Positions 1 through 8,793 of a stretch of DNA of 20,621 bases are shown here, one piece after another. The notes under the pieces are model-generated. The model saw only the letters and a list, made by a program, of their open reading frames with translations, was not told where the DNA came from and did not search any database. The stretch comes from CAIWXH01 sp964555675. GTDB taxonomy: Bacteria; Chloroflexota; Chloroflexia; Chloroflexales; Chloroflexaceae. Made by a program: the position numbers and the translations under genes. Location of the stretch: contig CAZKTU010000105.1 of NCBI GenBank assembly GCA_964555675.1, positions 1 to 20,621 on the forward strand. Direction: 5' to 3'. The first letter of the stretch is position 1, and each line of letters opens with the position of its first letter.

Positions 1-2004
<2,004 letters not shown>

Positions 2005-2049
2005 GCTGACCCGCCATTGTGAGACATAAAACCTGAAAGGTTCGCCCCT

Positions 2050-3408
2050 ATGCCCGCGCCCGACCTCAGCGACGTCTTCGCCCATATCGACCGCCGCCGC
2101 GACGAATACCTGGACCGCCTGATCGACTATGTCCGGCGCCCGAGCATCAGCGCCCACGGCCTCGGCATCGCCGAGACCGCCGAGTATATCGCCCGCGTGC
2201 TCGACGGCGTGGGCATGGGCGCGCGCGTGCTGCCCACTGCCGGCTGGCCTATGGTCTACGGCCAGCGCTGCGAGGTCGCCGGCGCGCCCACGGTGCTGCT
2301 CTACGGCCACTATGACGTGCAGCCGCCCGAGCCCCTCGAGGCCTGGCTCTCGCCGCCCTTCGAGCCGACCATCCGCGACGGCCGCATCTACGGGCGGGGC
2401 GTGGGCGACAACAAGGGCCAGCACCTGGCCCAGATCCTCGCCCTCGAGGCCCTGCTGGCCTGCCGCGGCGGGCTCCCCTGCAACGTCAAGTTCCTGCTCG
2501 AGGGCGAGGAGGAGGTGGGCAGCCCCCAGATTGCCCCATTTGTGCGCGACAACCGCGAGCTGCTGCGCGCCGACCTGGTGATCACCGCCGACGGCCCGGT
2601 CCACGCCAGCGGGCGTAGCTGCGTCGAGTTCGGCGTGCGCGGCGTGCTGAGCTTCGAGCTGCGGGCCCGCGGCGCCAACAGCGACCTCCACTCGGGCAAC
2701 TTCGGCGGGGTGGCCCCCAATCCGATCTGGACCCTCGTGCACCTGCTGGCCACGATGAAGGCGCCCGACGGCACAATCACCATCGACGGCTTCTACGACA
2801 ATGTTCAGCCGCCCACCGAGCTCGAGCGGGCCGCCCTGGCCAGTCTGCCCATCGACCTGCCCGCCCTGATGGCCGGGCTCGGCCTGACGAGGCTCGACGC
2901 GCCCGAGGGGCGGGGCTACGCCGAGCGGCTCTGCCTCTGGCCGACCCTGACCATTAACGGCCTCCATGGCGGCTATGGCGGCCCCGGCTCGAAGACGGTG
3001 CTGCCGGCCGAGGCGGCCGCAAAGTGCGATATCAGGCTGGTCGAGGCCCAGACGGGCGAGGAGATCTACGCCAAGGTCCTGGCCCATGTTGCCCGCCACG
3101 CCCCCGAGGTCGAGGTGATCTGGCAGGGCGCCATGGACCCGAGCAAGACGCCCCTCGACTCGCCCTTCGCGGCGCCGATCATCGCGGGGATCGCCCAGGC
3201 TCAGGGCGAAGCGCCCCTGCTGGTGCCGGCGATGGGCGGCAGCCTGCCCGAATATGTCTGGACGAAGACCCTTGGCGTCCCCTCGTTTGTCGTACCCTAC
3301 GCCAACGCCGACGAGGGCAACCACGGGCCCAACGAGAACCTCGAGGTCGAGCGCTTCATCAGCGGGATCAAGACCGGCGCCGCCATCCTCGCTCAGCTCG
3401 GCGCATAG
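2050..3408 (+). CDS. M20 family metallopeptidase (dipeptidase-like)
   Basis: A 452-aa di-zinc exopeptidase of the ArgE/DapE/CPG2/carnosinase superfamily. Visible metal and catalytic residues are H87 and D89 in LLYGHYDVQP, bridging D120 in GRGVGDNKG, the glutamate pair E154/E155 in EGEEEVGS, D181 in TADGP and H425 in GNHGPNE. DLHSGNFGG supplies the dimer-interface histidine. HYDVQPPEP and the overall length resemble cytosolic non-specific or beta-Ala-Xaa dipeptidases rather than DapE or ArgE. No signal peptide is visible, so a cytoplasmic protein is expected. The ATG at 2050 is preceded by GAAAGG. The leader 2005-2049 closely resembles that of psuG at 12594-12622. Dipeptide hydrolysis is the likely role; the exact substrate cannot be read from sequence. 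Confidence 0.9.
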   Translation: MPAPDLSDVFAHIDRRRDEYLDRLIDYVRRPSISAHGLGIAETAEYIARVLDGVGMGARVLPTAGWPMVYGQRCEVAGAPTVLLYGHYDVQPPEPLEAWLSPPFEPTIRDGRIYGRGVGDNKGQHLAQILALEALLACRGGLPCNVKFLLEGEEEVGSPQIAPFVRDNRELLRADLVITADGPVHASGRSCVEFGVRGVLSFELRARGANSDLHSGNFGGVAPNPIWTLVHLLATMKAPDGTITIDGFYDNVQPPTELERAALASLPIDLPALMAGLGLTRLDAPEGRGYAERLCLWPTLTINGLHGGYGGPGSKTVLPAEAAAKCDIRLVEAQTGEEIYAKVLAHVARHAPEVEVIWQGAMDPSKTPLDSPFAAPIIAGIAQAQGEAPLLVPAMGGSLPEYVWTKTLGVPSFVVPYANADEGNHGPNENLEVERFISGIKTGAAILAQLGA

Positions 3409-3411
3409 CAA

Positions 3412-3449
3412 GAGGGAGGGCGTGGCCTGTGTGTGGCCGGCCCTCCCTC
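3412..3449. terminator. Hairpin between convergent genes (M20 peptidase and HU)
   Basis: Arms GAGGGAGGGC (3412-3421) and GCCCTCCCTC (3440-3449) are perfectly complementary, with a nested GGCC/GGCC pair inside. It lies between two convergent stop codons, where a bidirectional terminator is expected. Neither side has a proper T tract, so intrinsic termination is uncertain. Confidence 0.5.
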
Positions 3450-3468
3450 AGCTTGCTCCCGCAGGGGG

Positions 3469-3750
3469 CTACTCGTTGCCCTTGACGGCCTCTTTCAGCG
3501 TGCTGCTCGCGCTGAAGCCGGGGGTCTTCGTGGCCGGGATCTGAATCTTGTCCCGGGTCTGGGGGTTCACGCCCTCGCGGGCCTGACGCGAGCGCACCTC
3601 GAAGGTGCCGAAGCCCGTCAGGGTGACCTTGTCGCCCCGACGCAGCTGCTCGGTAATAACCTCGAGGGCCGAGTCGACGACGAGCTTGGTCTCCTTCTGC
3701 GACACGCCCGCCTTCTCGGCGACAGCCTTGATAAAGTCAGTCTTCTGCAT
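3469..3750 (-). CDS. hup: HU-family DNA-binding protein
   Basis: A 93-aa histone-like nucleoid protein. It has the standard layout: N-terminal helical dimerisation part (residues 1-45), the HU/IHF signature around GFGTFEVRSR (47-56), and the DNA-clasping beta-arm with the intercalating proline P63 in VNPQT. A C-terminal helix with basic residues follows. A homodimer that bends and compacts DNA is expected. The ATG at 3750 has an AAGGAGG ribosome-binding site (3760-3766 on the minus strand). Upstream lie a TATACT -10 candidate and a TTGACA, but they are only 7 bases apart, so they cannot form a normal pair. The family call is certain; HU rather than IHF fits a single gene of this length. Confidence 0.97.
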   Translation of the reverse strand: MQKTDFIKAVAEKAGVSQKETKLVVDSALEVITEQLRRGDKVTLTGFGTFEVRSRQAREGVNPQTRDKIQIPATKTPGFSASSTLKEAVKGNE

Positions 3751-3796
3751 CGGTGCAGTCCTCCTTGATGATGTGGACTTTAGCCCTTCAGGACGC

Positions 3797-3815
3797 AGTA
3801 TACCGCATTTGTCAA
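3797..3815 (-). promoter_or_regulatory. Putative hup promoter elements (ambiguous)
   Basis: On the minus strand TATACT is at 3797-3802 and TTGACA at 3810-3815. The 7-base spacing rules out using both as one promoter. TATACT is preceded by GCGG, giving the octamer GCGGTATA that also forms part of the palindrome at 3946-3979. Confidence 0.4.
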
Positions 3816-3945
3816 GACCCCTGGCGCATTAGAACGCCATAATCGCCATTTCAGATTTTCCACAGTCGTTTTAAGGCATTACAAAGCCATGAAATATTCC
3901 GAACATCGGTTCTATTCGCTAAAAGAGATTGTTTTACAAATAAGG

Positions 3946-3979
3946 CGCGGTATATCTCGTTCTAATGAGATATACCGCG
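3946..3979. repeat. Perfect 13-base inverted repeat, operator or hairpin candidate
   Basis: CGCGGTATATCTC (3946-3958) and GAGATATACCGCG (3967-3979) flank an 8-base centre. The loop-spanning decamer CGTTCTAATG (3958-3967) recurs inverted at 3827-3836, again inside a small GGCG/CGCC inverted repeat. GCGGTATA recurs at the hup -10. A 9-base-period direct repeat of GTCAATCG (3979-3986 and 3988-3995) follows at once. No T tract follows on the plus strand; on the minus strand the sequence after it is only mildly T-rich. It could be an operator, a pair of divergent -10 elements or a hairpin. Confidence 0.6.
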
Positions 3980-3993
3980 TCAATCGTGTCAAT

Positions 3994-4152
3994 CGGCCCG
4001 GCTAGGGAAGGGGGGCAAACCATGGCGCCTGGCGATCACCGTGCCACTCCCAGACCCGACCGCACGAACACTCTATCACTGGCGCGCGGGGCTGTGAATA
4101 GCCCTGACGGTTCGGGTCGCCTTAGTACCGCAGGGGCGCCCGAGTAGGGCCG
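3994..4152 (+). ncRNA. Candidate structured RNA in the hup-purB intergenic region
   Basis: Bases 3751-4184 have no convincing gene. Within them, 3994-4007 (CGGCCCGGCTAGGG) can pair with 4139-4152 (CCCGAGTAGGGCCG): 12 of 14 positions pair, one as G-U, with two G/A mismatches. Nested inside, GACCCGACC (4053-4061) pairs with GGTTCGGGTC (4109-4118) with one bulged T, and GGGCT/AGCCC (4089-4093 and 4100-4104) forms a small hairpin. The G-U pair and G/A mismatches suit the plus-strand RNA better than the minus. A closing stem, central bubble and apical stem of about 160 bases loosely recall 6S RNA. I could not recognise conserved 6S, SRP, RNase P or tmRNA motifs, so no family is claimed. Confidence 0.3.
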
Positions 4153-4160
4153 CTGGTCTA

Positions 4161-4180
4161 TGCCGTTCCGCCAGACGGCA
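4161..4180. repeat. Small hairpin just downstream of purB
   Basis: TGCCGT and ACGGCA flank 8 bases, five bases beyond the purB stop on the minus strand. It has no T tract, so it is at best a weak terminator or transcript-end structure. Confidence 0.3.
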
Positions 4181-4184
4181 GGGC

Positions 4185-5579
4185 TTACCACCCCTCGAAG
4201 GCCTGCTCGTCGCGCAGATGGGCCAGGCGCTCGGCCAGGCCGACATAGCCCTCAGGGGTGAGGGCCCGCAGCTCGGCCTTCACCGTCTCGGCCACCTGCA
4301 GGCCGTCGACGAAGGCGTGCAAGCCCTCGAGGGTCAGCTCGCGGCCCCTGCTGAGCCCCTTGAGGGCCTCGTAGGGTTCGGGGTAGCCCTCGCGGCGCAG
4401 GATGGTCTGTACCGCCTCGGCCAGCACCTCGGGGTGCGCGACAAGCTCCGCGCGCAGCAGCTCGCGGCGCACCGAGACCTTGGCGAGGCCGCGCAGGGCG
4501 CGCTGGTAGCCCAGCAGGCTATAGCCGAAGGCCACGCCCAGGTTGCGCAGGACCGTGCTGTCTGAGAGGTCGCGCTGCAGCCGCGAGATCGGCAGCTTGC
4601 GGCTGAAGTGCTCGAGCAGGGCCCCGGCCAGGCCCAGATTGCCCTCGGCGTTCTCGAAGTCGATCGGGTTGATCTTGTGGGGCATGGTCGAGGAGCCCAC
4701 CTCGCCGGCCCGTGGGGCCTGGGCGAGGTAGCCGTCGCTGATGTAGCGCCAGCAGTCCTGGCAGAGGTCGACCAGGATGGTGTTGGCGCGCTTGAGCGCA
4801 TCACAGAGGGCGGCCAGGCTATCGTGGGGCTCGATCTGCGTGGTCAGCAGCACTGGATCGAGGTCGAGCGAGCGCACAAAGGCCTTCGAGAACTTGACCC
4901 AGTCGACCCTGGGCAGGGCGGCCGTCTGTGCGGCGAAGGTGCCCGTGGCCCCGTTCAGCTTGCCGGTCAGTTTGATCGCCAGAATATCGGCGTTGGCGCG
5001 GCGCAAACGGGCGAAGAAGACATTGATCTCTTTGCCGAAGGTGGTGGGAGTGGCGGGCTGGCCGTGGGTGCGGGCCAGCATGGGCGTGGCGGCCTCGAGG
5101 TCGGCCAGCTCGCGCAGGCGCTCGAGGATCGCGCCAATGGCCGGCAGGATGACCAGATCGCGCGCCTCGCGCACCAGCAGGCCGTAGGCCAGGTTGTTCA
5201 CATCCTCCGAGGTCAGGGCGAAGTGAACCGCCTCTTTCCAGGTGCCCATCTCGAGCTCGTCGAGCTTTTCGCGCAGCCAGTACTCGACCGCCTTGACGTC
5301 GTGGTTGACCTTGCGGTCCCAGGCGGCGATGGCGCGGGCGTCGTCGTCGCTGAACTGGCGATAGAGGCTGCGCAGGGCCGCCTGCTGGTGCTGGCTGAGG
5401 GGCGGCACGAAGCCGATGCTGGGCGCGCGCGCGAGGAAGATCAGGTACTCGACCTCGACCCGCACGCGGTAGCGAAACAGCCCCGCCTCGCTGAAGTAGC
5501 CCGCCAGGGGGGCCAGGTCGCCTCTGTAACGCCCGTCAAGGGGCGAGATCGCGCCGAGCCTGCCGATATCGTCGCTCAT
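4185..5579 (-). CDS. purB: Adenylosuccinate lyase
   Basis: A 464-aa enzyme of the fumarase/aspartase superfamily. It catalyses two purine steps: SAICAR to AICAR, and adenylosuccinate to AMP, each releasing fumarate. The start ISPLDGRY is typical of the longer E. coli-type PurB. The base H172 lies in RTHGQPATPTTFGKE. The mobile signature loop GSSTMPHKINPIDFENAEGN begins at residue 295 with catalytic serine S296, close to the E. coli positions as I recall them (H171 and S295). A cytosolic homotetramer is expected. The ATG at 5579 has a GGAGGG ribosome-binding site 6-7 bases upstream. The metallophosphoesterase gene lies 86 bases upstream on the same strand, so co-transcription is possible though unproven. 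No other purine genes are adjacent. Confidence 0.97.
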   Translation of the reverse strand: MSDDIGRLGAISPLDGRYRGDLAPLAGYFSEAGLFRYRVRVEVEYLIFLARAPSIGFVPPLSQHQQAALRSLYRQFSDDDARAIAAWDRKVNHDVKAVEYWLREKLDELEMGTWKEAVHFALTSEDVNNLAYGLLVREARDLVILPAIGAILERLRELADLEAATPMLARTHGQPATPTTFGKEINVFFARLRRANADILAIKLTGKLNGATGTFAAQTAALPRVDWVKFSKAFVRSLDLDPVLLTTQIEPHDSLAALCDALKRANTILVDLCQDCWRYISDGYLAQAPRAGEVGSSTMPHKINPIDFENAEGNLGLAGALLEHFSRKLPISRLQRDLSDSTVLRNLGVAFGYSLLGYQRALRGLAKVSVRRELLRAELVAHPEVLAEAVQTILRREGYPEPYEALKGLSRGRELTLEGLHAFVDGLQVAETVKAELRALTPEGYVGLAERLAHLRDEQAFEGW

Positions 5580-5665
5580 CTGAGCCCTCCGTCACAGAAT
5601 GAAGTCTGTCAGGAGGGTACCACAGATGGGGAGAGCTGTCGCCTGATGCTGCGGGCGGCGCCGCC

Positions 5666-6613
5666 CTACCCACGCGTCAGCGTAATGATCGTCGCCTCGG
5701 GCGCGCAGCCCAGGCGCAGCGGCAGGCCGCCGATGCCGCGGCTCACATAGAGCTGGGCGCCGCCGATATGCTCGTGGCCGACCGGGTAGCGCCAGCCGTA
5801 GCGGGGCAGACAGAACGAGCCCAGGCCCGGCAGGCGCATATGGCCGCCGTGGGTGTGGCCCGAGAGCTGCACGGACACGCCGCGCGTGGCGGCCTCGTCG
5901 GCCACGTCGGGGCAGTGGGCCAGCAGCAGGGTGAAGCCGTCGCGCGGCGCGCCGCTCAGGGCGGCCGCCATGTCCGGCACGCCGTCCCACTGGTCGTCGA
6001 CCCCCGCCACCACCAGCCGCGCAGCGCCGACCTCCAGCACCCGGTGCTCGTTGATCAGGAATTCGATGCCCAGCGGCGCCAGGGCCCGCATGATCTCCGG
6101 CACCCCCTCCCAGTAGTCGTGGTTGCCGGGCACCGCGAAGGCGCCGAGGCGCGGGCGGGGCAGGCCGGCGAGGACCGCGGGCAGGTCGGGGATGGCGTGC
6201 TCGTAGCTGACGAAGTCGCCGGTGAAGGCCAGCAGGTCGGGCTGCTCGCGGGCCATCTGGGCCACCGCCCAGCGGCTGTTCTCGGCCGCGTAGCGCATGC
6301 CCAGGTGCATATCGCTGATCTGCCCGATGCGCAGCCCCTCGAGGCCGGCGGGCAGGTTGCCAATGCGCATGGTGATCCGCTCGAGGCGGGGGCTGCGGGG
6401 CTCGTGCAGCAGGGCGTAGGCCGCCCCCGCGGCGCCCGCGGCGCCCAGGGCCGCAGCGGCCGGCAGGCCGCCTGTGGCCAGGCTCAGGGTGGCCAGCAGG
6501 CCGCCGGCGGCCGTCGCGCCCAGCCAGCGGCGCGAGTAGCGCACCTTGCCCGGGGTGGGGTCGAAGCGGCGCCCGTTCTGGTGGGGGGCCACCTTGCGCT
6601 CGATCGTTGCCAT
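5666..6613 (-). CDS. YkuE-like metallophosphoesterase with N-terminal Tat-like signal
   Basis: A 315-aa calcineurin-like phosphoesterase. All metal-binding blocks are present: DMH (101-103), GDF (132-134), GNHD (163-166), H233 in LLAHCPD and GHTHGG (252-257). Residues 27-32 read SRRWLG, a twin-arginine motif, followed by an alanine/glycine-rich hydrophobic stretch (31-69). That suggests Tat export or membrane anchoring, as known for Bacillus subtilis YkuE. I chose the ATG at 6613 because AAGGAG (6625-6630, minus strand) lies just upstream. The in-frame ATG at 6742 would add 43 residues with no ribosome-binding site and unlike the family. A TATACT (6683-6688, minus) may be the -10. It is divergent from uvrC across 179 bases. 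The substrate is unknown. Confidence 0.88.
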   Translation of the reverse strand: MATIERKVAPHQNGRRFDPTPGKVRYSRRWLGATAAGGLLATLSLATGGLPAAAALGAAGAAGAAYALLHEPRSPRLERITMRIGNLPAGLEGLRIGQISDMHLGMRYAAENSRWAVAQMAREQPDLLAFTGDFVSYEHAIPDLPAVLAGLPRPRLGAFAVPGNHDYWEGVPEIMRALAPLGIEFLINEHRVLEVGAARLVVAGVDDQWDGVPDMAAALSGAPRDGFTLLLAHCPDVADEAATRGVSVQLSGHTHGGHMRLPGLGSFCLPRYGWRYPVGHEHIGGAQLYVSRGIGGLPLRLGCAPEATIITLTRG

Positions 6614-6756
6614 TATCGAGTAATCTCCTTGGCTGAACAAAAAAGACGACGGAAGCGGTTCGCATCGTCGCGAGCTGTGCTCAGTATAGGCCTCGCGCAT
6701 TAATAGGCGATGAAGGCCATATAACGCCGGGCTGATGAACATCCGTACGAAGTCCT

Positions 6757-6786
6757 TTGACGCCCCCTATGGCCCGGCGGTACAAT
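6757..6786 (+). promoter_or_regulatory. Sigma-70 type promoter of uvrC
   Basis: TTGACG (6757-6762), an 18-base spacer and TACAAT (6781-6786). The -10 ends six bases before the uvrC ATG, so transcription should begin at or within a base or two of the start codon. The TTG inside the -35 is in frame with uvrC and could be mistaken for its start. Confidence 0.8.
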
Positions 6787-6792
6787 AGCGCC

Positions 6793-8793
6793 ATGCCCGA
6801 CTTCTCCTACACGGCTATCGCCGATCCAGTCGCCTTCGACGAGCGCCTCAAGCGCGTGCCCGAGGCCCCCGGCGTCTACCTCTGGAAGGACGCCCAGGGC
6901 AAGCTGCTCTACGTCGGCAAGAGTAAGAAGCTGCGCGACCGCATGCGCTCCTACTTCGGCGCGCCCCGCGGCCTGACCGCCAAGACCCGCCGCCTGGTCA
7001 GCCATATCGCCGATTTTGACATTATCATCACCCAGAGCGAGCTCGAGGCCCTGCTGCTCGAGATGAACCTGATCAAGCAGCATCGCCCGCGCTATAACAT
7101 CCTGCTCAAGGACGACAAGTCCTACCCCTACATTAAGGTGACCCTGAAGGACGAGTGGCCGCGCATCTTCTCGACCCGCCAGGTCCTCGACGATGGGGCC
7201 CGCTACTTCGGCCCCTACGCCAGCGCCGGCTCGGTCTACAAGGCCCTCGACCTGCTCAACCGGCTCTTCGCCTTCCGCCCGCCCTACGAGTGCAAGGACG
7301 ATAAGTTCAGCCGCCACCGCAAGCTGGGCAAGCCCTGCCTCTACCACCAGATGAAGCGCTGCCTCGGCCCCTGTGTGCCTGGCCTGGTCACCAGCGAGGA
7401 GTACCGCGCCACGATCGAGGCCGTCTGTCGCTTCCTCGAGGGCAAGACCGAGCAGATCGTGCGCGATATCCGCCACGATATGGAGCATGCCAGCGAGGAG
7501 CTGCAGTTCGAGCGGGCCGCCTATCTGCGCGACCGCATCGTCGCGATCGAGAAGATCTCCGAGCGTCAGCAGGTGCTGCGCAGCGTCGACGAGGACCAGG
7601 ACGTGATCGCCTTCGCCCGCGAGGAGGGCAGCGCGGTGGTGCAGGTGCTCTTCATCCGCGGCGGCAAGCTGGTCAACGCCGAGCCCTTCACCCTCCAGGG
7701 CGCCGAGGACGAGAGCGACTCGGCCCTGCTCGCCTCGTTCATCACCCAGTTCTACGATAACGCCCCCAATGTGCCGCCGACCCTGCTGCTCGCCGACCAC
7801 GTCGAAGAGCCGATGATTATCGCCTCCTGGCTCGAGAAGAAGGCCGGCACCAAGGTCGAGCTGTCTGTCCCCCGCCGCGGCGAGAAGAAGCAGCTGGTCG
7901 AGCTGGCCGCCAACAACGCCCGCCAGAAGCTCGACGAGCTGCGCCAGCAGTGGCTCAACTCCGAGCAGCGCGCCGTCGCGGGCCTCAGCGAGCTGCGCGA
8001 CCTGCTCGAGCTGCCGGCCCTGCCCCAGCGCATCGAGTGCTACGACATCTCGAACACCCAAGGCCAGAACTCGGTCGCCAGCATGGTCGTCTTCGAGCGC
8101 GGCGAGCCCAAGCCCGCCGCCTACAGGCGTTTCAAGATCAAGACCGTCACCGGCGCCAACGACGTGGCCTCGATCGGCGAGGTGATCACCCGCCGCTTCA
8201 AGCGCGCCGCCGAGGCCCTCTCGAGCGATGAGCAGCGCCTCGCGCCCGAGACGTCCGAGGAGGCCGGCGAGCTCACCCCCGCCGATGTGGGCGAGCTCGA
8301 GAGCCCCAAAGAGCTCTCGGCCGAGGAGCGCCAGAAGACCCTCGAGAAGTGGGCCGACCTGCCCGACCTGGTGCTGATCGACGGCGGCAAGGGGCAGCTC
8401 AACGCCGCCGTCGCCGCCATGAGCGCCCTGGGCTTCGAGCAGATCCCCGTGGTCGGCGTGGCCAAGGGCCCCGACCGCAACCGCTTCGACCTGGTCCGCC
8501 CCGGCCACGAGCAGGTGATCGTGCTCGAGCGCACCAGCAGGGCGATCAGCCTGGTGCAGCGGGTCGACGAGGAGGCGCACCGCTTCGCGATCACCTACCA
8601 TCGCAAGCTGCGCGGCAAGCAGGCCCTCAAGTCGAGCCTCGAGGAGATCCCCGGCATCGGCCCGAAGCGCAAGAAGGCCCTGATCATGGCCTTCGGCTCT
8701 CTCGACGGTATCCGCAAGGCCAGCGTCGACGAGCTGGCCGCTGTTCCCGGCATGACCCGCAAGGCCGCCGAGGAGCTCAAAGGTCTACTATGA
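6793..8793 (+). CDS. uvrC: UvrABC system protein C (excinuclease subunit C)
   Basis: A 666-aa nuclease that makes both incisions in nucleotide excision repair after UvrA/UvrB mark the lesion. Domains in order: GIY-YIG nuclease at the N-terminus (GVYL at 27-30, LYVGKS at 39-44) for the 3' cut; four cysteines C167, C182, C190 and C194, spaced much like the E. coli UvrC iron-sulphur ligands; a UvrB-binding UVR helix pair at about 223-257; an RNase H-like nuclease for the 5' cut with D418 (YDISN), D530 (LIDGGKG) and H596; and tandem helix-hairpin-helix motifs from about 615 to the end. The ATG at 6793 is chosen because an in-frame TTG at 6757 lies within the -35 box. No ribosome-binding site is present, which implies a leaderless transcript. 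The stop overlaps the next start (ATGA). Confidence 0.97.
   Translation: MPDFSYTAIADPVAFDERLKRVPEAPGVYLWKDAQGKLLYVGKSKKLRDRMRSYFGAPRGLTAKTRRLVSHIADFDIIITQSELEALLLEMNLIKQHRPRYNILLKDDKSYPYIKVTLKDEWPRIFSTRQVLDDGARYFGPYASAGSVYKALDLLNRLFAFRPPYECKDDKFSRHRKLGKPCLYHQMKRCLGPCVPGLVTSEEYRATIEAVCRFLEGKTEQIVRDIRHDMEHASEELQFERAAYLRDRIVAIEKISERQQVLRSVDEDQDVIAFAREEGSAVVQVLFIRGGKLVNAEPFTLQGAEDESDSALLASFITQFYDNAPNVPPTLLLADHVEEPMIIASWLEKKAGTKVELSVPRRGEKKQLVELAANNARQKLDELRQQWLNSEQRAVAGLSELRDLLELPALPQRIECYDISNTQGQNSVASMVVFERGEPKPAAYRRFKIKTVTGANDVASIGEVITRRFKRAAEALSSDEQRLAPETSEEAGELTPADVGELESPKELSAEERQKTLEKWADLPDLVLIDGGKGQLNAAVAAMSALGFEQIPVVGVAKGPDRNRFDLVRPGHEQVIVLERTSRAISLVQRVDEEAHRFAITYHRKLRGKQALKSSLEEIPGIGPKRKKALIMAFGSLDGIRKASVDELAAVPGMTRKAAEELKGLL

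Noticed and set aside
3965..4147. 60-codon plus-strand open frame between hup and purB
   Set aside because: It starts inside the palindrome, has no ribosome-binding site and no recognisable features; the RNA-helix pattern explains the region better.
3994..4152. Naming the intergenic structure 6S, SRP, RNase P or tmRNA
   Set aside because: I could not find the conserved sequence blocks of any of these. Only the overall shape loosely recalls 6S RNA.
5653..5666. GC-rich 14-base palindrome GGGCGGCGCCGCCC as a terminator of the phosphoesterase gene
   Set aside because: It has no loop and no T tract and overlaps the stop codon, so it is likely a composition effect.
6700..8601. Long minus-strand open frame covering uvrC
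   Set aside because: Antisense shadow of uvrC with low-complexity composition and no ribosome-binding site or domain.
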